Shown here: piece after piece, positions 43,746 through 56,260 of the stretch | Numbering within the stretch: the first letter of the stretch is position 1 | Layout: every line of letters begins with the position of its first letter | Assembly: GCA_014773175.1 (NCBI GenBank) | Contig: VXCM01000132.1 | Coordinates: 62,001 to 126,000, forward strand | Reading direction: 5' to 3' | DNA from: Lucifuga dentata | Taxonomy: Eukaryota; Chordata; Actinopteri; Ophidiiformes; Bythitidae | Length of the DNA: 64,000 bases | Translations under genes and position numbers: made by a program | Notes under the pieces: model-generated | Databases searched by the model: none | What the model was told of the DNA's origin: nothing | What the model saw: only the letters and a program-made list of their open reading frames with translations

Positions 43746-46562
43746 TTTACTTTGCTTAGCAAACAGAACAAACTTTGGCAAATAAATGTTATGTGGTACC
43801 ATATGGCAACAGGAAAGTCTTATTATTTTCTGGAAATATCAAAGTACCTGGTTGTACACTCTGTACACTCCTTGCACTGTCACAAAGAGAAGTCTTCTGT
43901 GCATCTTAGCCTGAGTAACACTGCACTTTTCACACATAAAGGCTGCTTTTAGATCACACGGCATTGACACAGGGCTATTTCACCCTAAATGTTTTGCTTA
44001 TTACACATATTCAGTGCTAATTCATCATAATGTATGCTGCCCTGTTCAGTATTTGAGGATTGGATGTGGCTTCTGTCGGTAATGTTGCACCAGCAGTGTG
44101 GCTATGCCACAGGTGATTTGTGTGTAAATGCACTTGACAGCACCCAAGACGTGTAAATCTGATTTAGTACAATGCTGTGTGGACAGCCTATGTGATTACA
44201 GCAACAGTATTTTAAGTGGGAATAATTTATTACCGAATGTTGTCGTTGTCATATATAACTTATCAGTCATCATGCCATTGCTGTTGGCTGATCAGGCTCG
44301 TTCCGTATTTGCCACGGATGCTTTAAATTAATTAGAATTCTCCAGGCTTAATCCTAGCTTTGTCTGGAATTTTCTGTCTTTTATATGCTGAATCTTGTCT
44401 GCTGGACTAGTAAATTTCAGCACCATATTGCCAGTTTGGCATGCTAATCACTGACCTGCGCCTGTAATAGGTTAACTGTTGTGGTTTTTCTTTTTTTCTT
44501 TTTTTTGGTAACATGAGGCACCTCAGGCGATGTCATTGGTTTACTTAAGTGCAATATGCAAAAATTAGTGGCATATGCTCATTGTCTGTGAGACATTAGG
44601 GGAAGTGGTAAGAGAGCAGATGCCTCTGATGGTGTGACTGCTCACTCATTTTTTCTGTACATTCATCCAAGACCCAAACCCAGGCTTTATACAGTATGTT
44701 CTGCTCCAGGGCCCTCCAGTTGGTCACAGCAAATGTGGGCTGGACCAGCTACAGACTAAAAAAAGGCTATGGCTTATTTCCATAAGGTAACCTCAGAACA
44801 GACTGTGCATATAGTCAGGAAAAGGAATTAAGAAGCATCTCAAGCTGTTAAAGAAATGAATTCACATCTCTTAATGATGGAGGTCTGTCAGTTCCAGTGA
44901 GTGTCTATTCTGCAGTGAGAGCAGAGGGCTGACCTCACATAACACATAGCTCTCAGACAAAGCAGTGGGAGGGAGTGAATAGAGAGGGATAGAAGGAGAA
45001 AATAAGTGCGGGCAGACCTGCCAGTAGGCATGTGTACTACTGATGCTTTTAGTATCTGACATGGTAAATATACATATTAAAGCTTAGCCCTGCAACATGA
45101 TTACTTTTCAATTTTAGCTCCTTTGCTGTGAGTTAAAGGTGGAGCTGTTGATATCAAGACAAAATTCTCACAGAGAGAAATCAGTGTTCACTGTTATGAG
45201 GACAACATTTCAGATAGGAAATGTAGTGTCCTAACTGCAGTGAGGTAATGTAGACATCACCTCTGTCACACTTTCGTCTTTAAGTTTTTCAGTTACTGGC
45301 TGACCCAACATCCCCCTCAATATCTCTCTCTCTCCATCCTTTTATCTATGCATAATATTAGGGTTTTGTTCACATCTAGCCTATATCGCACGTTCTCTGT
45401 GTAAGAATCCTTAACTGAATCACTTTCATATTTTTAGAAACATCTTGATGAAAGTATCAGTTTAAAAAGACCAGACTACAGCAAAGAAGGGATGCATCCC
45501 ATGAACAATAATGTGTCTGTAAGCTGTACTTTTTAAATAGTGCTCACATGATGCTAAGGGGCCTAATGCTTGCCAAGAATATGCTTCCACCCTCCTAACA
45601 CCCCGCGATGATGACAACGAACAGAATAGATTCATATTGTTCATGCCAAATTCTGTCCCTGCCATCAAGATGCTGAACCACATGCTAGAAATTGTTAGAC
45701 AGGTTGAAGTTATTCCACTCTTTGGCTTTGGTTGTGATGTCCTCTGTAGCCCTCTCTTCTTTTTAGCTGGCAGGAGTGGAACTCGGCAGGGTCATCTGCT
45801 GCCCATCGCACCGTCATCATGTTTGATGAGATTTATGTGCTGAAATCCCTTTTGCACATTACTGCTACACCAAGCACTGTCATTTTGTTTTCGTACTTAT
45901 GGCCTTCTGTTTAGCTTGAAAGACTTTTGCCATTCTATTTCTACAAACCATTTTTTATCACCTTAACACCTGCTGACTTGATTGGTTGTTTTACTTGTGC
46001 TGTTTCAGGTAATCATCTACAAAATTGAGATAGGTGCAGCAGCTTGCATGAAAGGACAGCAAAAGAATTTCTCAAAGTTCTCAGGCCTTTTGGAAACCAC
46101 ATCTTTGCAGCATGTAACTGAGGTTTCTCATTGGAGTGACAGAGCATTCTCTGTTTTATTTGTTAGATAAACTGTGTTCATTACAATCTAAGATAAAATT
46201 GAAACACAAACCTAAGTGGTGTCCTTTTAAAATAACCACTCAAAGCATTTTCAGCATGGTTATACTCACATTTATTCATATGTAACTCGCTGTGTGCAAT
46301 AACAAAGCTGTTCAAGCAAATGTGCGAGGGGAGTAAGTAGAGTGATATGTACAGGAAAAGGCTACTCAAAGCAGGTTGAGAGACAGATGGATAGCACTGT
46401 AGGAGGCAGAGAGGCAGACTCCTGGAGACACAGAATTAGATTGATGCAGATTTTAGAGTATGTAAAGGTGGAAAAAGCTCACAGGAACAACTTTCCTTTG
46501 GTACTTGGCTTTCATAGCTGTGCAGAGAGAGCACAGAGAATACTCAAATGATTGCTAACTGA
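43746..46562. other. noncoding interval, nothing recognised
   Basis: AT-rich unique-looking DNA. Short open frames on both strands resemble no protein family and have no splice support. Confidence 0.55.
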
Positions 46563-47075
46563 TAATCCACATCTCTGCTGCTAGGATCATCACCCGCACC
46601 AAATCGTCTGACTACATCACCCCTTCTCTCATCCAGCTTCACTAGCTTCCTGTTCAACAACGGATTAATTACAAACTTGTCTGCTGACTTTCAAAGCCCT
46701 CCATAATCAGGCCCCTCCATACCTCTCTGAGCTTCTCCATCCCTGCACCCCCTCCTGTTCCCGGTGATCCTCTTCAGCTGTCCTACTGTCCGTTCCAACC
46801 TTCAGACTCAGCACCATGAGTGCGAGCGCTTTCAGCTGCTCTATACCCAAACTCTGGAATTCACTTTCACTACACGTCTGTCAGCTCGACTCCATCACGT
46901 AGTTCAAATCACAGATTAAAACACACCTTTTCAAACTAGCCACTCTGTAAATCAACTTTTTTTTTATACACTTAATATCCTGTACTGTTTCAATTGTATT
47001 AAATGTGATTTTGTGGTACTGTAAGGTGTCCTTGATTGCCATGAAAGGCGCCAACAAACCAAATGTATTATTATC
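46563..47075 (+). pseudogene. degenerate L2-like LINE 3' end
   Basis: Broken frames encode RIITRTKSSDYITPSLIQLH, then LPVQQRINYKLVC, then AFSCSIPKLWNS-type sequence. This is the familiar end of fish L2-like LINE ORF2 (ITPLLxxLHWLPVxxRIxYKLL ... LWNSLPLxxR). There are stop codons at the former Trp of LHWLP and elsewhere. The 3' end AAGGCGCC...AAATGTATTATTAT resembles the family's 3' tail. The copy is 5'-truncated and dead. Confidence 0.75.
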
Positions 47076-47367
47076 TCTTTTCTGGTTTACTAACACACAC
47101 ATTCAGTGTTTATCTGTACTTAATGTAGAAAATTACCAATGAGTTTAAAAGTCACTAAAGGTAGATTCTGATGTGTTTGGACACTTCATGTCTCGTGACA
47201 TAGTTTTCTATGTGCATGTTTAGGACAAGTTTAGAACCTCAGTACACTCAGCTCCTGTCTGTGCAGGTCCCCCACTGATGATGAAATAACTCCCCACCTT
47301 CTGTTAAAAAAAAAACAAAAAAATGGATATGATGAGAATTCACCAAGTTCTGAAATTGGCTGGGTGA

Positions 47368-47376
47368 TTTTTTTTN

Positions 47377-47404
<28 letters not shown>
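47368..47404. repeat. poly(T) run with N
   Basis: Homopolymer T with an N at 47376. Confidence 0.9.
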
Positions 47405-47408
<4 letters not shown>

Positions 47409-47958
47409 GTGAAAAATAAGGTTAAATCAACATGAAAAGTTAAACATAACAGATTTTGTACGTTATTCCCCTATCCTCTGATATGAATAGATTATAGTTT
47501 ATCTGGCTTGTCCAAATTTCCCTGCAAAGAACGTGCTCTCTGTGGACAACGACAAAGATGTTACAGGAAGGAGAGCACACTTGCTCACACAGCAGAATCA
47601 TAAGTCACGTCAGCCCAGTGAGATTCCAGCAGCAGGAGCACAAACAGTAAAAATGTTGAGTAGCTCACGGCAGATTTTGCGTGAGTGATTATTATATTAA
47701 AACAGTTACACACCCCAGGAAGTCATAATAGTGATTTAATCATTACTACTGATCCTAAGCAAAAGCACCACATTTAATGTTACAGCATGGGTCCTAAAAT
47801 TATTTCTCATTTTCACAGTCCTACATAATGCCTGCTGTTACCAGTTTACCAAGGTTAATGTGACGGTACAGATGGGACGCTGTTTCATCGTAACACCTGG
47901 ACACATTGCTCAGAAACAGAGCATCTGAATCCCTTTTAAGCATAGCTGTTGTTGCCTC

Positions 47959-48009
47959 AGACACACACTCACACACACTCACTCACACACACACACACAC
48001 ACACACACA
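47959..48009. repeat. (CA)n microsatellite
   Basis: Interrupted CACACACT units followed by about 14 pure CA units. Confidence 0.95.
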
Positions 48010-48235
48010 AAGGCGTGAAGTCCTTGTTGCAACAGATGTCTTGTGACTGTCATTCGACTAATATGGGAGCTGTGGGTCCCTGGAGCCTCTATGTCTGTCT
48101 GGACTGCAGTATGGAAGCAGTTCTGTAAAATCAGAAGGTTAATGTAGCTTCTTGAGCGGGTGCCGTCACCATTGGATGTCTGGATTGTATTATGAGTGGA
48201 GTCAGTTTGCTGGTGCCATGTCATCAGACAAGTGA

Positions 48236-48273
48236 TTTTTTTTTTTTTTTTTTTNTTTTTTTTTTTTTTTTTT
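48236..48273. repeat. poly(T) run with N
   Basis: Homopolymer T with an N at 48255. Confidence 0.9.
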
Positions 48274-48744
48274 GAATATTTTGTTTTTTAGGGTGCATGG
48301 CTCATTCAATCCGCCACTTCCCAATGGAACACAGTAGTTTCAAGTAGGCCAACAGCTCGATTCTGATCTTCATCACTTGCTTGGGGCATTTGAAGAGGCG
48401 GTTCAAGAAAATATACAAAAGTCTTGAAGTTTTTTGTTTCAAATGACATAAATGATTCCTCCTGAGCAACATTTATACTCACCCTGCCCACCTTTCAGAC
48501 CCGTCTTACCCATTGTTAAAGTTTGATGTGTCGTGCAGGTAGTGAGCACTACATCAAGAATTATTGTACAGGGTAACTCAAAACATTTGCACCAATTACA
48601 TCTGACACTGAATTAACAACATCAGTTAGACATGATATACAATTATGTGCATGATGTTGCTTTGTTTTGGTGCGCGCGCACACACGGACTGGGTGTTGGG
48701 AAAGGTTGTGGCGTCCAGTGACTTGGTTGTATTTATCAGTGGGG

Positions 48745-49560
48745 AAAGGTTTACTGACCTTGACTTTGCTGATGATGCTGTGATCTTTCAGAGTCAATGG
48801 ATGTTCTGGTAGGAGCTCTTGAGAAGCTGAGTGAGGAGTCAGAGTACCTGGATTTGCGGGTGTCCTGGATCAAGACTAAGATCCAGGCTTTCAGTGACTT
48901 CTTGGACTCAGCCATCAACAGTGTACAGTATGAGAGTGTTGGGGAGAGTGTCGGACTTATTGAGAGATTCACTTACCTCGGCAGTGACATTCATGTTTCT
49001 GGGAGCCCGTCCTATGAGGTTGAGAGATGTCTGGGGCAGGCCTGTGGCGTCGTGGGGTCACTGGACAGGGGTGTATGGCACTGCCGATATCTCTGCAAGT
49101 AGACAAAGGTCCAAGTCTTTAGAGTCGTGGTGCTCCCAGTCTTACTGTATAGTTGTGAGACCTGGAAACTAACCATTAACTTGAGATTACAACTGGATGT
49201 CTTCGGTACTTGGTCTCTCCGGAGAATTCTTGGGTACTGCTGGTTTGACTTTGCTGGTTTGACTTTGAGGGAGCTCCAGTTGTGACACTATGGCCATGTG
49301 GCACGTTTTTCTGAGGATGATCCAGTATGCAGGTGCCTCATTGCTAAGGACCCCAGTGACTGGACCAGGCTGAGGGGACGCCCACGTAACACCTGGCTGT
49401 GGCAAATGGATGGNGACCCCAGTGACTGGACCAGGCTGAGGGGACGCCCACGTAACACCTGGCTGTGGCAAATGGATGGGGATAGACTGCAGATCTGCCA
49501 GGATGGTTGACAATCGGGACCCAAGGTGTTTCTGTCGCATGGTGGATGCGGCAACACACA
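48745..49560 (+). pseudogene. degenerate non-LTR retrotransposon reverse transcriptase fragment
   Basis: The frame around DFADDAVIF carries the FADD catalytic motif of LINE reverse transcriptases. It is followed by SMDVLVGALEKLSEESEYLD, LRVSWIKTKIQAF, ERFTYLGSDIHVSG and, after a stop, TKVQVFRVVVLPVLLYSCET and LRRILGYCW. This is the order of RT motifs and thumb in fish LINEs; the far end (RPRNTWLWQMDGD) is their usual C-terminal stretch. Frameshifts and stops make it inactive. The clade is not assigned. It includes the assembly duplication around the N at 49414. Confidence 0.8.
49349..49479. repeat. 65-bp direct duplication around a single N (assembly artefact)
   Basis: Two copies starting GACCCCAGTGACTGGACC and ending CAAATGGATGG flank the N at 49414. 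Confidence 0.85.
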
Positions 49561-49590
49561 GCCCAGCACATGCTCCTGACCTGACCTGAC

Positions 49591-49626
49591 CTCACACACA
49601 CACACACGCACACATGCACACACACA
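49591..49626. repeat. (CA)n microsatellite
   Basis: Interrupted CA array directly after the LINE fragment. Confidence 0.9.
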
Positions 49627-49654
49627 TGAATATGAATAAACAGCATGAGGTTAA

Positions 49655-50010
49655 CCTGGAGCCATTCAGTACATTTGCATGCACCTCAATAAACGGGTTA
49701 CAATCAGTCTATGGCCAGTAAACTGATTACTCAAGTATCATGTAAATGTGTTGCTCCGTTTATGAGAAATCCATTGCTAATAGCAGCTAGCTACACGCAC
49801 CTACAGTTTTGTTTACTTATGATGTAGGGTCAAAGGTCAGATTGACGTCATTTTCTCATTTTGCACGTCCTGTGACAACTTCCTTTAATAAACCGATAGT
49901 TTACTGGATTACTCTTAACCCATGTAAATGCCTTACACTGATTATTACAGCCCTTGTAAATGCCTTACACCAATTATTATGGAATCCCTTTATTCTCAAT
50001 AAACGTCACA
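49655..50010. mobile_element. possible MITE-like repeat
   Basis: Has CATGCACCTCAATAAACGGG at one side and CTCAATAAACGTCACAC at the other, plus two near-copies of TGTAAATGCCTTACAC about 35 bases apart. It looks like a short non-autonomous DNA element, but clear terminal inverted repeats and a target duplication were not found. Confidence 0.3.
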
Positions 50011-51270
50011 CTTGACTGCACAAGCACTAAGGGTCTGTGTAGGTATGCCGATGTGCCAGTGTTACGCAATTTGTGTTTGATTGAGAGGGAGATTGACGAA
50101 GAGTGTCAGTCTTCCTTTTGACATTCTTTAGAATCTCAACTAGCTTCTGTGTTAAAGCATCCATACGCTACCACACAGTCATTGCTTTGGACATTTCACT
50201 GTCACCATTAATTTTGTCCTATTTTTTCCCTCCCTCAGATTTACCTTGATAACAATTCATCATGTACAGTGAAGAACAACAAACCAGTAACTTCTGTTTA
50301 TGTTTCCGTTTTATGTTTTACCAGTTTTGTGTTTACTACATGTAAATTTATTAAGCATTTTAGTTGTAAAGACCTCTGGAGTACATGTTAGATGAGGCAC
50401 ACAGATAACTGAGTCATGATTCCATTCTGCAGCCAATATAAGAAGCAGTTTTTGTTATAAAAGAGCAGCTGCATGTGTCCTGAGGTGGTGTGTGGAAGTC
50501 AACCATGAGCAAGTCAGATCTGTACACATGCTTGTGATCAGAAGCACGGAAGTCTGTGTGTTTGTAGACCTGAGGTTGTTTTGTCAGTGTTTGGCATCTG
50601 ATCCTGGGGTTATAATGGTGGTTAAAGAAGGACACACAACATCCTTCAGCTGGCATTTAAAGCCTGTGTGAATCACACGCTGTGTCAGACGGTGTCTGTG
50701 CTCTGCAAATCTTAAGCATTTTATTGCAATTTCAGAGTCACAGTATGAAGTCAAGCTGTACATAAGTAGTCTTTATCTGTCATAATTTTTCTTTTTATAT
50801 GTATCTATATGTACATGTACATCCTTCTGTTTTTAATGTATTTTTCTTATTTTTAATAATTCGATTTGTCAAAATTTGGTTGATTATGACTATTCTATTT
50901 CCTTAGGTGTAGGTGATATCTGATGACCTGATGATTGTGTTTTTGAATCAACATAACATAAAAATATGTTCACCCGTAGCTTACATGTATGTATGATGCT
51001 AAAATCCCACTTCTATTTAGTTTGGATCAGTGCTGCCACCACCATTCATGTATTGCTGGTATTTAGTCTGTGTAACTATGATGAGAAGTTGGTTTGAATG
51101 CTGGTATACTGCATGAATACCCTCAACATAAGTCCATAACAACAATGTACGTGGGTGGATGCTTCATTACTTCACAAATCAAATCAGTCTAATCAACAAT
51201 CATGTCCAGCTGTAGAGAAAACAAAGTTTGTTATTATGAGAGTGGATGCATTCGTCACATGGACAGTATA

Positions 51271-51304
<34 letters not shown>

Positions 51305-52154
51305 CGAGTGGGTGGTTATCTATATAATTTGTTATTTGAGTTTAATTTTAGGATGGGAACTAATTTGAAAACAATCCTTAGTTGTTGAAGTGAGAGTTTA
51401 TCCATTCAGTGCGATGATAGTTTGCCTTACCCCATAATTTGGTGCATTTCATATTTCTGGTTTCCCGTGACTTTCATATTTGCACCAAATAATTCCACTA
51501 CTCTGTTGTTTTTAACTGGCCTTTCATAATTATGGTACTTGTCCTACTTTTTCCTTATCTCTCACATTATGAAATGAATGAAGAAAACTTCTTTTGATGA
51601 TTTCTTGACTACTCAAGAAATTGGTCTTAGTTTTGCAAGGTTAGACCAGAAAAGTCTTTTGTAAAGTGCAGGATTTATGATCTGATGATCAATCTCCCAA
51701 AATAAGCCCATAGTCTGTTCTGTTTGTACAAATCTTGCCAATTACCTAATTTTAATGAGGACCATCAGCATAATAACTTAGCCAACAAGATTTCCCTTTC
51801 TTGGTCAACCAACAGTTCTCTCCTTGACAAGTCGTGAGAAAATATGAGATAATACACTGAGTTATCAGGTTTTTTTTTTTAGATGCATACATACAATTTA
51901 GTATGCTCTGATAGAAGGTTTCTGTAATAAATCCATGTTGAATCTTTGGTGAACGTGTTGATACTGTCAACATATTGCTCCTTGTCGGTTCATCATGCCA
52001 CAGAGTGCAGGAAGCATTTCCTTTTGTGTTTATGTTTGACTGGTCTCAGACACAATTAATAGCAAAAAAGGCAAGCTCACCAGATTTTTTTTTGCCAAAA
52101 CTATATACTGTTTAAAACACTGACATTAATATAGCTGTGAGTATATTTATGCCT
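50011..52154. other. noncoding interval
   Basis: AT-rich DNA with a (GT)n array at 51272-51302. No gene or full mobile element recognised. Confidence 0.55.
51272..51302. repeat. (GT)n microsatellite
   Basis: About 15 GT units. Confidence 0.95.
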
Positions 52155-52834
52155 CAGTGTTCCCCATACATAGACTTTACTTGGCCCGCAGTAAAAATAT
52201 CCTAAAAAGAGCCCATGATTAGGTTTTGCCACCGTTAATCATTTTACAGCAAAATCCCCGTAGACCAGCATCTATATCCTTCCTTATGAGTATACTGTAA
52301 ATGCTCAAATAGTGGTGGGTCCCTTTTCTTTCTTTTTTTTTTTTTTTTTTTTTTGTACCTCAATTGCAGAGAGAGAACCAGATTTTTATTCCAGCTAGGT
52401 CATTATTTCTAATTTTAATATATATGTAACCTCTGTGCTTCTCACCAAAGTTTTCCTCTGCTGTGTTATAGTTAATTAGTTTCTTTAGTTTTCCTTTAAA
52501 ACCCNTTCTCACCAAAGTTTTCCTCTGCTGTGTTATAGTTAATTAGTTTCTTTAGTTTTCCTTTAAAACCCTGCTGAGGTCGAATAACTTGCTTGTTGTG
52601 TTATTGTGGCTGCCTAGCAACCAGTAGTATACAGTATACAGCCTGGTAGTGGCCATTTTCAACTAGATCTGAGTATGTTTTGCTTTTTCTTTGCACTTTT
52701 AAAGCTAAATAGCCATGTTAAACTTTTGTTGGAATCTTCTATTGCACAGTTACCCATTTTGGATTGGGAGGGCTTGGAAACACGGTGTGCCTGCCTGCCG
52801 TCACAAATAAATATTCAACCTACGGGAAACACTG
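52155..52834. mobile_element. hAT-like non-autonomous element with CAGTGTTTCCC ends
   Basis: The left end CAGTGTTCCCCATACAT and right end CCTACGGGAAACACTG are imperfect inverted repeats of the CAGTGTTTCCC type common in vertebrate hAT elements. The flanks TTATGCCT and TATGACTT are only partly alike, so the target duplication has decayed. It contains a poly(T) run and a 66-bp single-N assembly duplication. No transposase frame. Confidence 0.65.
52439..52571. repeat. 66-bp direct duplication around a single N (assembly artefact)
   Basis: Two copies starting TTCTCACCAAAGTTTTCC and ending CTTTAAAACCC flank the N at 52505. Confidence 0.85.
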
Positions 52835-53181
52835 TATGACTTATCCCAAACATTTAACTGTTCCTCTGTAAGGACCACAAAGGCCTTGAAAGACAAAAGT
52901 ATGATGCATTTCGGTGTTGAAGCAGATTATTGTATTCAGGTGTTCTGAAATCTGAATGTGTTTGTGATACACAATAGCCAGTCCAACATTACCACAGGAC
53001 ATGGAAAGGAGAGAAAGCTAAGGTCCTGAGATGGAGTTTGCTGATGGTGGGAGGAGTGATGCATAGTATTGCTTTTATTTATCTATTTTTTTCATGCAGT
53101 ACACGGCCTCCCTGGACCATCCTGCTCTCTGGTAACGACACAGTCTTTCCCCACAATCAAATGAAAAAAAAATGTTTTCCT

Positions 53182-53206
53182 TCTCTCTCTCTCTCTCTCT
53201 CTCTCT
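53182..53206. repeat. (CT)n microsatellite
   Basis: About 12 CT units. Confidence 0.95.
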
Positions 53207-53381
53207 GTGCTCTTGTGTGCATATTGCTCATGGTTGCCACAGGCTGCTTCTCCTGGGTGCGCTTAGAGACTGTTCAAAGAGCTTCACTGTGCCAGATTTC
53301 ATTAGGAATTCTGGACCATTCTGCCTCTACTTTTCTTGTAGGATAGCAATGGTATCTGTTAGAGTGGCATAGGAGCAACCT

Positions 53382-53399
53382 GGGGGGGGGGGGGNGGGG
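53382..53399. repeat. poly(G) run with N
   Basis: Homopolymer G with an N at 53395; length unreliable. Confidence 0.9.
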
Positions 53400-53528
53400 T
53401 TCAATCTTGTATGGTCTGGTAAATAGCATTTTACAGGTAGCAAAGGCTTGTGTAGTTTGAAGACGTCAGTACAGTGCATTAAAAACCTGTGAATAATTGA
53501 ATAATGTATTTTAAAATAACAGTGTAAT

Positions 53529-54315
53529 TAGGGCTGGGCGATAAATCGATTAATTCGAGTTTACATTTAGGCACGATGTGTAAAATGGCTGAATCGGAAA
53601 ATCAAGTTTTTTTTTTTTTTAAACTACTATCTAACTATTTTTAATGGGGAAAATGCGGCAGCGAGTAGCTCTCCATCAATCAAACCTGTTCCCATTTTGT
53701 GCACATTAAACCTACAAGCCTTGTTTATACTTTCGCATGTCTATGAGGGTCCACGGCTCCGCCTGCAGCGGACACAGACACGGTTTCCAACCTTACCAAT
53801 CAATGGTCCGTCACGTTTGTTGACGTCACGCCCACAAAGCTTTCAGCAGGTCAGACGTGCTAGCAAGATGCTAACAAACACTTCGACTGAAGATGAGCTC
53901 GTTTCTAAAAAAGGTAACCTCACTTCGTCGTTTGGAAGTTGTTCGATTTTGCGCTTCACAGCGCGGAGCTCCTGTAACCTTTACAGACCTGTTTGCTCCA
54001 CGCTTCACGGCGTGCAGCAAACGGGTCTGTAGGAGGAATACTGTAACATGTCAGAGCATCAAGCCAGAGGCAGCAGACAGGCTGGTGTTCCTCAGGAACC
54101 TGGACATCGCTGCTAAAACCTTTTATTTTAAAAGGTTTTGTTTAGAAAGCCCAACAGTTTATTATTGTAATGAAGAAAATACTCATTTGAATTAGGTTTT
54201 TAAAATAAAATAGTTTAGAGACNAAAAAAAAAAAAAAATCAATTTAAATCAAAAATCGGCCATCAGTGTGAAAAAAAATTGAGATTCTATTTTTAGACCA
54301 TATTACCCAGCCCTA
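53529..54315. mobile_element. non-autonomous hAT element, copy 2, 8-bp TSD
   Basis: Bounded by the perfect 8-bp direct repeat AGTGTAAT. Left end TAGGGCTGGGCGATAAATCG, right end ATATTACCCAGCCCTA. It is collinear with copy 1 at 38996 and by eye about nine in ten bases agree; many differences are CpG to TpG or CpA. It keeps the same N-terminal piece (MLTNTSTEDELVSKK before the donor GTAACC) and the same C-terminal piece (SIKPEAADRLVFLRNLD). It extends about 90 bases further before the poly(A)/N at 54223, sequence that may be missing from copy 1 because of its own gap. Confidence 0.9.
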
Positions 54316-54323
54316 AGTGTAAT

Positions 54324-54427
54324 GATAAATTGAAAAGCAGCAATAAAAGCCATGTATCAAATGACTTTTATCTGCTGCAGTGGCTCTTTGCCATCTGCCC
54401 AGATGTCCAGAGTCCTTCGCTGACTCT

Positions 54428-54473
<46 letters not shown>

Positions 54474-56260
54474 CTTCCTCTCTCTTCTTGTGTGCGAGTA
54501 AGGCTGTTACAGGAAGTTGGTGCCAAACAAATTTTTCAGGGGCTCAGTTTACCGCTAACAATCACTTGTAACTAGTTTTGTCCATCAGTTATTCCAACAT
54601 TAAAGCTGAAAGCTTTGCTGAAATATACAGATGCTCACTTTGGCTGCAGCAGCAATACACTCATGCATCAGCTGCATTGGTAATTGGCTGCAGTTATTGT
54701 GTACAGTTATGTTATTACTCTGTAAACTTAAATTACTGGTGTTAATATAGTCTTTCCTGATGTGCTGCTTTTATCCTCCCTAATGACCGGTTTGATTTAG
54801 ATGAATTGATTGCCTCCGCCACCCTGTAACCCTTTGTCTAGGCGTGTTTGTGTTTTAATGTAATACTCTCAATGCTCACCTATGCAGAACTAAATGTTAA
54901 ACTTTTCTGTGCAGCCTGTTTGCCCATGTGTTTCCGTGTGTATTGATGTGCATGTACTGATCTTTAATACATGAACAAAGATTTAAAAAAAAAAAAAACC
55001 AGTACACATAGTGAAAGCATTGAATAGATTCTGAGGATGTAAATTGTAGAGGAATAATACAGAAGGGTTTTGCATATATGCCAAACAAAAGTGAGATGTA
55101 CTTTTATCTGAATGGTTGAACAGCAAGGACACATTTTCATTTGTTTCATTTGAACATGCATATGTCACAAGTTCAAAAGCACAACATATTTAGGTTGATA
55201 AGTTTGAAGGCATGATATAAAGGTCACTCTAACATCCAAGCAGCCTAAAGCTCCTCAGTCTTTGTCCAGTCTCTATGGATACTTACAAGTCAAATATCAT
55301 GTGACAATTGTCCGGGTGTGAAACTGGCATGACGGGACAGAAAAAAATCACACTTGATTCCGAAAATCACACTTGGCTTCCTCTCTCACTCTGCAGACCT
55401 CATTCTCTGTGTCTTTATGTGTGTTTGGTGTGGAAAGGGGAAGCTGGGACGGAGCAGAACAAGAGAAAACTGGTTTCATATTTCTGCTGCAGTGTGCCAC
55501 TCTTCACTGCAGCGTGTTCACTCCCTGCAGTGCTAGCAAAGGCTTCATTTCAGCTTTTCATCACAGGTCCAGGTCAATCATGCAGCTCTCTCCCAAATAC
55601 ATTGTAGTCGGATGTTCTCCTCATGCCTGTTAACTTATTTCAGTATTTAGGTGGTCAGTAAGCCTGACTTGTGTATGTGGTGGCTGGCATATATGTGTCC
55701 GTGATGGGGAACACCGATAACTTAGCACAAGAGCATAAAGGACATATTGAGCAAGGTCACATAGAGATTGCTGATTCATCTTCATGCTGTCGGTGATACA
55801 GGCAACCTGGGACCATACATCTCATACAGCACAATAGCCACAGGACGCAGCCTGGACTTTACGGGAACACTTCATGATGTATCGATGCACAAAAGCTTTG
55901 ATCCAGAGCTAAATGCTTGCTCAGATTCTTTGCTTATTTCTCGAAATGGGTCTCAATGTTTTGAAAATTTGAAGCTATGGAAAAGAAAATTAACAATTTC
56001 AGCACTATCTGACAAAATGTCTAAAGCTTACAGCATGTTCTTTCTGCACAATATGTACTCAAAATTAACTTACTATTTCTAATTTCAGTGAACTGAAGTC
56101 TGATTTTCTTTGACATTTGAGCCACAAACAGAGAGTTATTCATATTGGGTGAGGCACAAAACAGGAGTTCTTGTACAATGTAGTGCAGTTAAATACAGCA
56201 ATAGTTCAGATTTGGTAAAATGTTTTCAAACCCTAACAACACCATAAACTATGGCCTTAC
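54324..56260. other. noncoding interval
   Basis: Starts with a (CT)n array at 54434-54468, then AT-rich unique-looking sequence. Overlapping frames around 55.3-55.6 kb were inspected and show no protein similarity or splice support. Confidence 0.55.
54434..54468. repeat. (CT)n microsatellite
   Basis: About 17 CT units. Confidence 0.95.

Larger units (their letters stand above)
47076..48739. other. noncoding interval with homopolymers and (CA)n
   Basis: Poly(T)/N runs at 47368-47404 and 48236-48273 and a (CA)n array at 47959-48009. No gene recognised. Confidence 0.6.
52835..53520. other. noncoding interval
   Basis: Contains a (CT)n array at 53182-53206 and a poly(G)/N run at 53382-53399. 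No gene recognised. Confidence 0.6.
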
